This document shows positions 8,538 to 19,157 of a DNA stretch of 40,847 nucleotides, one piece after another. Both the position numbers and the translations under genes were made by a program. Numbering within the stretch: the first letter of the stretch is position 1; each line of letters opens with the position of its first letter. The DNA is from Enhydrobacter aerosaccus. GTDB taxonomy: Bacteria > Pseudomonadota > Alphaproteobacteria > Reyranellales > Reyranellaceae. Under the pieces are notes generated by a model, which saw only the letters and a program-made list of their open reading frames with translations, searched no databases and had not been told where the DNA came from. The stretch is from positions 1 through 40,847 of the forward strand of contig CAIKZO010000140.1 of assembly GCA_903832005.1 (NCBI GenBank). Direction: 5' to 3'.

Positions 8538-9694
8538 GCTCCGAGGCCTGACCTGAAGAGTTCGGACAGCGTCGTCACGGCACGGTCGGACTCAGAACGG
8601 TCGACCGTTTCGGTGGCGTCGCCGTAGCCCTTCATGTCGCCGCCGCCCACATCCTGCACGATGATGCCGTCGCGCCGCGGCACGACGTAGACATGCTTGT
8701 AGTCGAGTCCGTAATGCACTTCCGGTTGCGGGATTAGGCGTGCGATCTGGCCGCGCACCGGCACGATCGACTCGTCATCCCATAGGGCACGCGCGCCATA
8801 ACCGGTGCAGTTGATGACCACACGCTTGCCGAGGGCCGCGATCTCGGCTGGTGAATGGAAGTCGGCGTGGCGGAACTGTCCGCCGGCGGTGAAGAAGTCG
8901 GCCAGCAGCGTGTGACCGTAGTCGGCGATGTTGAAGACCATGATTTCGGTCTGATAGACGGCGCTTGCGCGGAACGGCGCCGCTTCCGGCGCGAGCTTGC
9001 GGTACTTCGGGACAAGGTCGGCGATGCTGCGGCTGTAGGAGGCGAAATCGAGACGCGGCACCGGCGGTGCGGCAGGGGGCGCAGGCGGAGCCGGCTGGTC
9101 GGCGCGGATCGAATAATAGTCGGTCCATTCCACGGGCGTGCCGGGCAGGCCGAGATACTGGCGATGCGTCTTGAAGGACGTACGGGCCATCTGCTCCCAC
9201 TCGGCCGCGAAGGCGGGACCGGCCACGCTGGTAAGCGCGATCCGCGAGTCGGGCGTCCAGGCGCCGCTCGCCCGAAAGGAGCGCGTATCGGGAATCTGCT
9301 CGCGCGCGTACATCGTGACCTTGGCGCCGGCACGCTGCGCCAGGATCGCCGAGGTGAGCCCCAGCGCGCCGCAGCCGATAACGGCGACCTCCTGCGGGCT
9401 TGCCTGCATCGCCTTGGCGACCGCGATGGCGCTCGATCCCCAGGACAGCGACCAGCCGCTGCCGCCGTGGCCGTAGTTGTGTACGACCAGCGTATTGCCC
9501 AGGCGCTCGGTATCGAGGCGCGGCCCGGCAGCGCGGAACGGGCGCAGGCAGACGGCCATGTCGTAGATGCGGTCGGTGCGTGCGCGGATGGGCGGCAGCG
9601 TGGGCGCCGATCCCGTCGCCGCGCAGGCCGACAGCAGGCCACTGCCGCCGAGCAGGCCGCCTTGCAACAGTCGCCGGCGGCCAAGAGTCAGCAT
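8534..9694 (-). CDS. circularly permuted D-amino-acid-oxidase-like flavoprotein, Tat lipoprotein
   Basis: A 386-residue FAD oxidoreductase. It opens with a twin-arginine signal (GRRRLLQGGLLGG) ending in a lipobox LSAC (Cys24), so it should be a Tat-exported lipoprotein. The next segment, CLRPFR (residues 49-54) and VHNYGHGGSGWSLSWG (71-86), matches the C-terminal end of D-amino-acid oxidases. Only after it comes the FAD-binding VIGCGALG (105-112), normally at the very N-terminus, then the SFRASGAWTPD, NCTGYGARALW, VRGQIARL and PRRDGII segments in normal DAAO order. The protein ends where DAAO would continue into its RPxRP segment. All parts are present but rotated. It lies 8 nt downstream of the PhyH-type gene. 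The substrate is unknown; an oxidase or dehydrogenase role is inferred. Confidence 0.85.
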   Translation of the reverse strand: MLTLGRRRLLQGGLLGGSGLLSACAATGSAPTLPPIRARTDRIYDMAVCLRPFRAAGPRLDTERLGNTLVVHNYGHGGSGWSLSWGSSAIAVAKAMQASPQEVAVIGCGALGLTSAILAQRAGAKVTMYAREQIPDTRSFRASGAWTPDSRIALTSVAGPAFAAEWEQMARTSFKTHRQYLGLPGTPVEWTDYYSIRADQPAPPAPPAAPPVPRLDFASYSRSIADLVPKYRKLAPEAAPFRASAVYQTEIMVFNIADYGHTLLADFFTAGGQFRHADFHSPAEIAALGKRVVINCTGYGARALWDDESIVPVRGQIARLIPQPEVHYGLDYKHVYVVPRRDGIIVQDVGGGDMKGYGDATETVDRSESDRAVTTLSELFRSGLGA

Positions 9695-9702
9695 GCCCTG
9701 TC

Positions 9703-10569
9703 TCAGGTGGCGCCGGTCATCATCGCTTCCTGGTCGAGCGGCGCGTAGAAGAAGTCGCCGGGACGGAAGTCGGGGCCATGGCCGAGGTCGCCCAGCAGGC
9801 GGCGCTGGCGCGGCGTGCAGCGATCGAACAGCTTGGTGTAGGGTCCGCTGAAGTCGTAGGGCCGCATGAACATCTGGCAGTAGTTGTAGAGAATGGTCTT
9901 GCGCGCCTTGCCCGAATGGTTGGGCGACGGGCCGTGCCAGATCGCATGCGGGAACACATACGCGTCGCCCGCCTTGCCGAGCAGCGGCACGGTGCCGGGT
10001 GTCTTCGGGCCGGGCATGCGTTCGTTGCGCTCGGTGAAGGGCCGAAGGTGGCTGCCCGGGAAGACCGTAAAGTTGCCGCTGTCGGGCTCAGTGACGTCGG
10101 TCAGCAGGTACATCACCTTCACCGCAAGAGGGCGGCTGGTCTCGCTGACGCGGATGGTCTTCTGCGCTTCGCCGCCGTCCGTATGGATGTAGCCCGGAAA
10201 CATGTCGGTCGAGGCGCGGATGATCGCCTGGCTCATCGAGAACTGGATGTAGGGGCCCATCAGGTCGAGGATCAGGTCGAAGATCGCCGGCTTGTCGATC
10301 AGGTCGATGAAGGCCGGATGGTACGGCAGCAGATCGCGCCGATCCATGAAGGCGTCCTTGTTCTGGTCGGGCAGCTTCCACTCGTAGTGGCCGCGCTGGA
10401 TCGCGGGGGCGGGCTCGTAGCCCGGCTGGGTGCGTACCGTGTTGTCCAGCAGGTCCGAGAAAAACCCGACCTCGGCCGGCGAGAGCGCGCCCTCGAGCTG
10501 CAGGTAGCCGTCGACCGCCCATTGCTCGCGCTGCGCCTCGGTCAGGGTCCGGGTGGTGTTGGCCAGCAT
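9703..10569 (-). CDS. phytanoyl-CoA dioxygenase (PhyH) family protein
   Basis: A 288-residue Fe(II)/2-oxoglutarate oxygenase of the PhyH family. The iron ligands appear as H-x-D in YIHTDGG, with the distal His in HAIWHGPSPN and a following basic GKARKTILYNY stretch for 2-oxoglutarate. GNFTVFPGSHLRPF is the usual conserved strand. Bacterial members hydroxylate acyl-CoAs, amino acids (for example ectoine), or phosphonates and natural products; this one cannot be assigned further. It is the first gene of a two-gene minus-strand operon with the permuted flavoprotein (gap 8 nt), and an AGGGAGG ribosome-binding site precedes the ATG. Confidence 0.88.
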   Translation of the reverse strand: MLANTTRTLTEAQREQWAVDGYLQLEGALSPAEVGFFSDLLDNTVRTQPGYEPAPAIQRGHYEWKLPDQNKDAFMDRRDLLPYHPAFIDLIDKPAIFDLILDLMGPYIQFSMSQAIIRASTDMFPGYIHTDGGEAQKTIRVSETSRPLAVKVMYLLTDVTEPDSGNFTVFPGSHLRPFTERNERMPGPKTPGTVPLLGKAGDAYVFPHAIWHGPSPNHSGKARKTILYNYCQMFMRPYDFSGPYTKLFDRCTPRQRRLLGDLGHGPDFRPGDFFYAPLDQEAMMTGAT

Positions 10570-10660
10570 GTCGTCCTCCCTGGGAAGTTCGTCGCCGAGA
10601 GTGTAGCGCGATCCGCGGGCCCTGTCGGCGCGGTTCTACCGCATGGCGGCCTCACGGCGT

Positions 10661-12211
10661 CTAAGGGCGCGGCGTCTTGAGCCGGTCGTTGCGGTCGATC
10701 GCCTGGAGCGCTTCGACCGGGGCGAAATCGTCGGTCAACGCCCGTTGCGGCACGAAATCCGGGGCCGCCTGGCGTTGACCGAGCAGGTCGCGAAGATCGT
10801 AGCGAAAACGGTGGGCGTCCTGTAAGCGCCGGGCGCGCTCCGCCAGCGCGCGGTCGCCGAGCGCGCGTCCATCGTAGGCCACCAGGACGACGTTGCCCTG
10901 CGACTGGTAGGCATCGACATTGGCGAAGACCGCCTTGAGGGTCGCGTAGATGCTGTCCAGGAGCAGCGTAGTCGGTTCCACGTTCTGTACGAGCGCGCCA
11001 TCGGCCTGAAGCCGCGACTTCGCCAGCCTGTAAAACTCGACGGTCGTCAGATGGAAGGGCACCGACGGCATCCGGTAGGCATCGACAAGCAGCAGGTCGA
11101 AGCGCTCACCGGTGTGGGCGAGGAAGAGGCGGCCGTCGCCGACGTGAATGCGCAGGCGATCGTCTTCCTTCAAGCCGAAGCGGCTCTTCGCCAATCCAAC
11201 TACCGCGGGGTCGAGCTCGGCCACGTCGGCGGTCGCCTCCGGCAATGCCGACAGGAGGTAGGAGATCGTCCGGCCGGCCCCAAGGCCCACCATGCCGATA
11301 CGCCGAACGTCGCGGGGGACATAGGCCAGCGCGACGGTCATCGTGCGGGTGTAGGGCAGGGCGAGTGCGCCGGGGTCATCGAGATCGAGCCTCGACTGGA
11401 GGTAGCGATTTCGTCCGCGCCCGAACACAAGCGAGAGGAAGTTGTCGCGGCGCTCGACGAGCAGGGTGGCGTACTCGGATTCGACGCGCTCGACGACCTG
11501 CGGCGTGAGGATCTGTATCGTCGGGCTTTGCTGTGCTCCCGCTGGCGGCGGTGCGCCTGCCGTCGCCACGACCATCAGGACAAGCGGGAGGACCGACGGC
11601 CGGCATTTCCGGTGGAAGGCGAGCAGCAGGAGGGCGAGCGCGAGGGCGAGGACCGCCAGCCCGGCATAGATCGATCGCGTGCCGATCGCCGGGATCAGGA
11701 AGAAACTCGTCGACAAAGCCCCGGCGATGTTGCCCGCGGTCGCCAGCGCCGAGAGACGGCCGGAGACCGAGCCGACGCGGTCGCTCTCCGCCAGGACGAG
11801 GCGAAGGCCCGCCGGCGAAACCGCGGCCAACACGGCGGCGGGCAGAAATGCCAGCGCGAGGCAGCACAGCAGGGCGGCAAGCCGCATGTCGTCGGTCCGC
11901 TCGAGGATCGCATCGACGACGGCGTCGCTGGCCAGCGGCACGATGGCGATCGATCCGGCGGCAGCGGCGAACAGGGCGGCGATGAGGAGCAGGCCAGGCC
12001 GGCGATCGGCGAGGCGGCCGCCCAGGAGGTACCCCGTCGCCATGCCGGCGAGGAACACCGCAATGAGGGCGCCCCAGGTGGTGATCGTGCCGCCGAGGGA
12101 CGGGGTGAGGGTGCGCCCGATCAGGATCTCGACCGACATCGCCAGCGCGCCGGAGAGAAAGACGCTGCCCTGCACGACAAGGCCGGCGGCGGCGTGACAT
12201 TTCCGGTACAT
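10661..12211 (-). CDS. fused MFS-like/spermidine-synthase-like membrane protein
   Basis: A 516-residue protein with two parts. Residues 10-225 form about six or seven hydrophobic helices, beginning SVFLSGALAMSVEILIGR, as in fused MFS/spermidine-synthase proteins. Residues 230-510 are a Rossmann domain of the spermidine synthase/methyltransferase type: MVGLGAGRTISYLL (nucleotide loop), AELDPAVVGLA, IHVGDGRLFL and LLLVDAYRMPSVPFHLTT. The polyamine activity of such fusions is rarely proven. The ATG is 11 nt after the stop of the prepilin-like frame; the upstream ribosome-binding site is weak, but a later start would remove the first helix. It is the last gene of the TPR-barrel/FecR block. Confidence 0.78.
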   Translation of the reverse strand: MYRKCHAAAGLVVQGSVFLSGALAMSVEILIGRTLTPSLGGTITTWGALIAVFLAGMATGYLLGGRLADRRPGLLLIAALFAAAAGSIAIVPLASDAVVDAILERTDDMRLAALLCCLALAFLPAAVLAAVSPAGLRLVLAESDRVGSVSGRLSALATAGNIAGALSTSFFLIPAIGTRSIYAGLAVLALALALLLLAFHRKCRPSVLPLVLMVVATAGAPPPAGAQQSPTIQILTPQVVERVESEYATLLVERRDNFLSLVFGRGRNRYLQSRLDLDDPGALALPYTRTMTVALAYVPRDVRRIGMVGLGAGRTISYLLSALPEATADVAELDPAVVGLAKSRFGLKEDDRLRIHVGDGRLFLAHTGERFDLLLVDAYRMPSVPFHLTTVEFYRLAKSRLQADGALVQNVEPTTLLLDSIYATLKAVFANVDAYQSQGNVVLVAYDGRALGDRALAERARRLQDAHRFRYDLRDLLGQRQAAPDFVPQRALTDDFAPVEALQAIDRNDRLKTPRP

Positions 12212-12222
12212 GCCGGCGCCGG

Positions 12223-12861
12223 CTATTGCTTGGGCGGGATCGTCGCCTGGTACGGCCTGCTGGTGATGGCCGTGGAAATCCTCTGCACCACCCCGGGCGG
12301 ATGCGCGCTGGGATTTCCCACGGCCGCCGTCCCGGTCCGCGTTTCGTGCGCGCTTCTCACCAGCTGGCGGCGTTGCTGCCTTGTCAGATCGCTGTTGGCC
12401 ATCACGTGGTCGATCGACGCCGATGCGTCGCTCGGGGCGCCATTCGTCGCCATGCTCCTGATGGCACTCGAGAGTTGGCGGAAGCCGGCGAAGGCCTGGT
12501 TCGCTTCCGCCACTTGGTCTGCCGACCAGTCCCCTGGCCAGCCGATAGTCGTGTCTCCTGTCGAAGTGGGATCGAGTGACATCTGCTGACTCGAGAGTTG
12601 GAGCTGCCGCGCGTTGGTCAACGCTTGCTTCATTTGCCCTCTCGTGAGTGCGCCGGCGATAGCGGGCAATGCGAGGGCGGCGAGTACGCCGATGATCGAA
12701 ATTACCACCAGCAATTCGATCAGGGTGAAGCAGGCTTCGCCCTCCGTCCCGGCTTGGGCGAGTGAGCCACGCGACGCCGCCGCGACGGGGACCTGGCGTA
12801 CCCGACCCTGTCCCCGCTCCACCAGGCAGATCGTCGCTTTGGGAGTCGCGGAGAGGGCCAT
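12223..12861 (-). CDS. prepilin-like (type IV/II pseudopilin N-terminus) reading frame fused behind a FecR remnant
   Basis: The frame contains a textbook prepilin N-methylation segment, FTLIELLVVISIIGVLAAL, about 45 residues after the ATG at 12861, followed by GALTRGQMKQALTNARQLQLSSQQMSLD (split here as a helix, then a loop) and a polar tail ending IPPKQ. Such heads with an ARQLQLSSQQM-type helix recall pseudopilins of Verrucomicrobia and Planctomycetes. The charged residue before the cleavage site is a Cys (ACF instead of GF), so processing by a prepilin peptidase is doubtful. Upstream the frame is not a leader but the continuation of the FecR domain, so this may be the 3' part of a chimeric gene and not an independent CDS. 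No pilus or secretion genes are nearby. Confidence 0.45.
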   Translation of the reverse strand: MALSATPKATICLVERGQGRVRQVPVAAASRGSLAQAGTEGEACFTLIELLVVISIIGVLAALALPAIAGALTRGQMKQALTNARQLQLSSQQMSLDPTSTGDTTIGWPGDWSADQVAEANQAFAGFRQLSSAIRSMATNGAPSDASASIDHVMANSDLTRQQRRQLVRSAHETRTGTAAVGNPSAHPPGVVQRISTAITSRPYQATIPPKQ

Positions 12862-13283
12862 GATGGTGTTGTGGACGCCGACCGAGCCCGCCGGCGTCGC
12901 CACGGTGATCTCGCCGGTGTCGCCACGGTGATCTCGCCGGTGTCGCCGATGGCGCCGCAGGTCAACTGGCATGTGCCCGACCGGAGCGTCAGTGCCAACT
13001 CACCCTTGCCGCGCACTTGATCGAAGACACAGTTGTCGATGCGCATCGAGCTCTCGGGGCCGACGGTGAGAGAGGTGCCGTCGACGAAGAGGACATTCAC
13101 GACCTCGCTTGGGCCGGTGGTGATGGTCTGCCCGGCCTCGATGTCGGCGCCAGGATGCAAGGCATAGCCCGACGCCGGCTGGATGACGGCGGCAACGACA
13201 CCCGCCCGCGCGGCGGCTTCGCCTGCCGAGACGGCAAGTCCCGCGGTTCCGAGAAGCATCGCGCGGCGTTTGATCTGTGGCAT
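12720..13283 (-). pseudogene. FecR-domain protein, frameshifted by a 23-bp tandem duplication
   Basis: The reading frame of 187 residues starts with a twin-arginine-like signal (KRRAMLLGTAGLAVSAG) and runs through a FecR domain (residues about 38-124: ALHPGADIEAGQTITTG, VDGTSLTVGPESSM, ELALTLRSGTCQL, GDTGEITVATPA). At residue 124 a 23-bp tandem duplication changes frame, and the rest is an arginine/serine-rich out-of-frame tail. The second copy re-encodes GDTGEITVATPA in the other frame, where the domain continues naturally (GSVGVHNTIMALS) and then runs into a prepilin segment. Removing one repeat copy would restore one long protein. It follows the TPR/barrel gene by 18 nt; FecR-domain and TPR-barrel genes often pair in proteobacteria. 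Confidence 0.65.
12896..12941. repeat. perfect 23-bp tandem duplication (2 copies) causing a frameshift
   Basis: Positions 12896-12918 and 12919-12941 are identical 23-bp units starting GTCGCCACGGTGATC, followed by the first 6 nt of a third copy (12942-12947). Because 23 is not a multiple of 3, the duplication shifts the FecR reading frame; each frame reads GDTGEITVATPA across one copy. Identity of the copies indicates a recent slippage event or an assembly artefact. Confidence 0.9.
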
Positions 13284-13301
13284 GAATCGTCCCCCCGGAA
13301 G

Positions 13302-14618
13302 CTAGAAATGCCAGCTCACGCCCGTCATCACGGTCGCGGCATTGTAGGCATAATTGACGATCGAGGCGGCACGATCGGTGTAGGTCGCCTGACTCACCAG
13401 CGCCAGGCTGTCGCGCAGCGGGACGGTCAGGACCAGGCTGCCCACGAGATCACGCTGGGTGCGGGTGGTGGACGGATCGACCGTGGGATCGGGCGCGTCA
13501 TAGGCGGCGAACGCGACGTTGCCACCCAAGGTGACGGTCCACTGCTCGCCGTTGAGACCGATCGGATCGGTGAAGGCCGCGACCGCGGTGACGCCGCCGC
13601 CATACTCCTGGTAGCTCTGCGAGGCGACCGAGGCGACGTAATGCAAGGCGGAGCCGCCGGCGCGCAGTGTCAGCCAGGAATTCACCTGCGACTCGAGGCC
13701 GGCTACGCCGTAGATCTCGGTGCCCGAGCTCTGGTCGTTGGTCGGCGCGTCGGCATTGTTCTGGAAGTCGCGGCGGCGGCCGAGGACGGTCGCGGTGACC
13801 CGGGTCGACGGGCTGATCTCCTTGCCGAAGTCGACGCCGGTGCCGTAGGCCCAGTACGTCGGAAGGTCGTGCTGGGAAACGTAACGCCCGGTGAAGAAGG
13901 GACGCGCCGTCAGCCCGTCGACGGAATCCGCCAGCAGGTCGAAGCGCGGGCCGCTCTTGAGGTCGACGATGAACACGTTGGCGGTCGAGACCGCGAACTG
14001 GCGCGTGCCGTAGAACGCGATATCGCTTTCGATCGCCGCGTGATCGCTGGTCTGCAGGTCGTAGCGATGGTGCAGCAGACCGCCCCCGATGACGCCCCAG
14101 TCCGGACTGCTGGAGACGTTGGGCGACGGCACGACGGGCGAGCCGTTCGACAGGACCAGCCCGCTCGCGCCGCTGTTCGCGTTGGACGAGTATTGCAGGC
14201 CGAGAACGAAGTCGCCGCTGAATTTCGAGCGCACCAACTGGGTGTTGGCGTCAGCCAGCAACTGGCGCGCCTGCTCGCGGGTCGCCGGTGCCGCGCGCGG
14301 CGAGGCGAGCACGGCATCGGCGTAGATCTTGGCGGTCTCGGGGAGCCCGAGCTTGAAGTAGAGCACCGCCAGCTCGGCGTTGACGCGCGGCTGGTCCGGA
14401 TCGCCCAGCAACAGGCGCTCGTACGCAGCGATCGCGCCCTTGAGATCGCCCGCCTGTTCCGCACGCTGGGCGAAGCGCACGACGGTCGCCGGGTCGGTCG
14501 GCTTGTTCAGCATCTCCTGGAAAGCGGCATTGTAAGCCGCGCGCGTGTCGGTTTGGGCCAGCGCTGGCGTCGCTGCGATCAGCACGCCGAGAGCGGCCGC
14601 AAAAATGAGCTTTCTCAC
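13302..14618 (-). CDS. TPR-containing outer-membrane beta-barrel protein
   Basis: A 438-residue exported protein. The GTG at 14618 gives a clean signal peptide (MRKLIFAAALGVLIAATPALAQ); the frame is open 22 codons further upstream, but that part lacks signal features. Residues about 25-135 contain TPR-like helices (AEQAGDLKGAIAAYERLLL, NAELAVLYFKLGLPETAKIY). The remainder is a series of alternating amphipathic strands ending in the C-terminal aromatic TGVSWHF, as outer-membrane barrels do. The layout resembles the surface lipoprotein assembly modifier (DUF560) group. It is upstream of and co-directional with the FecR gene (18 nt). A role in surface protein or polymer export is possible but not shown. 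Confidence 0.75.
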   Translation of the reverse strand: MRKLIFAAALGVLIAATPALAQTDTRAAYNAAFQEMLNKPTDPATVVRFAQRAEQAGDLKGAIAAYERLLLGDPDQPRVNAELAVLYFKLGLPETAKIYADAVLASPRAAPATREQARQLLADANTQLVRSKFSGDFVLGLQYSSNANSGASGLVLSNGSPVVPSPNVSSSPDWGVIGGGLLHHRYDLQTSDHAAIESDIAFYGTRQFAVSTANVFIVDLKSGPRFDLLADSVDGLTARPFFTGRYVSQHDLPTYWAYGTGVDFGKEISPSTRVTATVLGRRRDFQNNADAPTNDQSSGTEIYGVAGLESQVNSWLTLRAGGSALHYVASVASQSYQEYGGGVTAVAAFTDPIGLNGEQWTVTLGGNVAFAAYDAPDPTVDPSTTRTQRDLVGSLVLTVPLRDSLALVSQATYTDRAASIVNYAYNAATVMTGVSWHF

Positions 14619-15451
14619 GTAACTTGTTTCCCCCGCTCGCTGCCGCCAAGCCCCCGCCCGGCAATCCAGCGAAGCACACTCCATGCAAAAGCCGCCAGAC
14701 TCAAGAGACGAGCTGGTTGCGCTAGCGCAGAGCAGCCACGATCAGGGAGATGCCGGAGATCAGCATCACGATGTCGAGCAGGCGCTGGAAGTGGACGACG
14801 CTGATGCGCTCGAGCAGCAGCTTGGACACGTAGGTGCCGGCCATCACCGACGAACCGGTGATCACGCCCTGCACGATGATGTCGGTCGGCAGGGCGCCGA
14901 ACGCGCGGAAGGTGATCGCCTTGCTGATGTAGAGGGCGATCGAGGCGGCGGCCTCGGTGGCGATGAAGGCGCCCTTCACCAGCCCGTAGGAGGTGAAGAT
15001 CGGCACGCTGATCGGGCCGGTCGAGACCACGATGCCGGTCAGGAAGCCGACGACGAGGCCGGCCGCCGCCAGGAACACCGGGCCGATCTTGTAGCTGCGC
15101 GCCGCCAGCCAGCGGCGGCCGGGGATCATCACCAGGAAGAAGACGCCGAGCGAGAGGTCGACGATGTGCGGCGGCAGCAGCAGCATCGTGCGCGCGCCCA
15201 GCGCCGCGCCGGGAATGCCGCCCAGCGCATAGGCGCCCGCCGCGCGCCAGTCGATCTCCCGCCACCAGGCGGTGATCTTGGCAAAGTTCGACATCATGGC
15301 GACGATCGCCATGATCGGGATCGCCGACTTGGGTCCGAAGGAAAGCGTGAGCGCCGGCAGCAGAATGACGGTGGCGCCGGTGCCGACGATGCCGCTCACC
15401 AGCCCGGCGATGGTGCCGATGAATAGCACCAGCGCATAGGACAGGATCGGA

Positions 15452-18100
<2,649 letters not shown>

Positions 18101-18101
18101 C

Positions 18102-19157
18102 TTAAAAGAAACTCGCTGCTTCCATGCCGCTGAGACGCAGTGCCGGCGGCAGTGCATGCCAGGTGCGTGGCTTGATGCCCTTGACCGCCTCGGCCACGGC
18201 CTTGATGTGCGCCGGCGTGGTGCCGCAGCAGCCGCCGACCATGTTGAGCCAGCCGTTCTCGGCCCAGCCCTTCACCAGCTTGGCCGTCATCTCGGGCGGC
18301 TCGTCGTAGGCGCCGAGCTCGTTGGGCAGGCCGGCGTTCGGATAGATGCAGACCATGCTGTCGACCTGCGGGTTGAGCGCATTCACGTACGGATGCAGCT
18401 CGGTCGCGCCGAACGAGCAGTTGAGGCCCATGGTGAGCGGCTTGGCGTGACGCACCGAGTGCCAGAACGCCTCGACGGTCTGGCCCGAGAGGTTGCGGCC
18501 GGCGAGATCGGTCAGGGTCATCGAGACCATGACCGGGATCACCTCGTCGCGTGCCTCGCCCGCCTCGTTGACGGCAAAGATCGCAGCCTTGGCGTTCAGT
18601 GTGTCGAACACCGTCTCGACCAGGATGAAGTCGACGCCACCGTCGAGCAGGCCGTCGATCTGCTCGCGATACATGTCCTTCACCTCGTCGAAGGTCACGG
18701 CGCGATAGCCCGGATCGTTGACGTTGGGCGAGAGCGACAGGGTCTTGTTGGTCGGTCCCAGCGCACCCGCCACGAAGCGTGGCTTGCTCGGGTCCTTCGC
18801 GGTCGCGGCATCGGCGCAGGCACGCGTCAGCTTGGCTGCGGCGAGGTTGATCTCGCGCGCCATCGAGGTGATGCCGTAGTCGCCGAGGCTGATCGCGTTG
18901 GCGTTGAAGGTGTTGGTGGCGAGCAGGTCGGCGCCGGCATCGACATAGGCATTGCAGATCGCGCCCACGACGTCGGGCCGCGTCAGGTTCAACAAATCGT
19001 TGTTGCCCTTCTGGTCGAGCTGGAACGAACGGCCGCCACGATAGCCTTCCTCGTCGAGCTTGTAGGTCTGGATGGCGGTGCCGTAGGGGCCGTCCTTGAT
19101 CAGGATTCGCTCCTGCGCGATGGCGCGAAGCTGGTCGGCTTTTTCAGCGCGCGTCAT
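18102..19157 (-). CDS. metH: methionine synthase, homocysteine-binding module of a split MetH
   Basis: A 351-residue homocysteine S-methyltransferase domain equal to the first module of MetH. The zinc and homocysteine-binding cysteines are present: C247 in GLNCSFG and C310-C311 in VGGCCGTTPAHIK. The N-terminal KDGPYGTAIQ and TNTFNANAISLGDYG strands match MetH and not the stand-alone betaine or SAM enzymes. It starts 14 nt inside the end of metF and stops 1 nt before the folate/B12 module, so the pair is translated together. The break falls at the natural linker between the homocysteine and pterin domains, so this is a gene split and not a frameshift. Confidence 0.94.
   Translation of the reverse strand: MTRAEKADQLRAIAQERILIKDGPYGTAIQTYKLDEEGYRGGRSFQLDQKGNNDLLNLTRPDVVGAICNAYVDAGADLLATNTFNANAISLGDYGITSMAREINLAAAKLTRACADAATAKDPSKPRFVAGALGPTNKTLSLSPNVNDPGYRAVTFDEVKDMYREQIDGLLDGGVDFILVETVFDTLNAKAAIFAVNEAGEARDEVIPVMVSMTLTDLAGRNLSGQTVEAFWHSVRHAKPLTMGLNCSFGATELHPYVNALNPQVDSMVCIYPNAGLPNELGAYDEPPEMTAKLVKGWAENGWLNMVGGCCGTTPAHIKAVAEAVKGIKPRTWHALPPALRLSGMEAASFF

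Noticed and set aside
13017..14804. A 595-codon plus-strand frame across the TPR-barrel gene
   Set aside because: Antisense to a gene with signal peptide, TPRs and barrel strands; no domain and no ribosome-binding site.
18102..18157. metH as a frameshifted single gene
   Set aside because: Each piece has its own start and stop, the split falls at the natural domain linker, and two-piece MetH is known in alphaproteobacteria.
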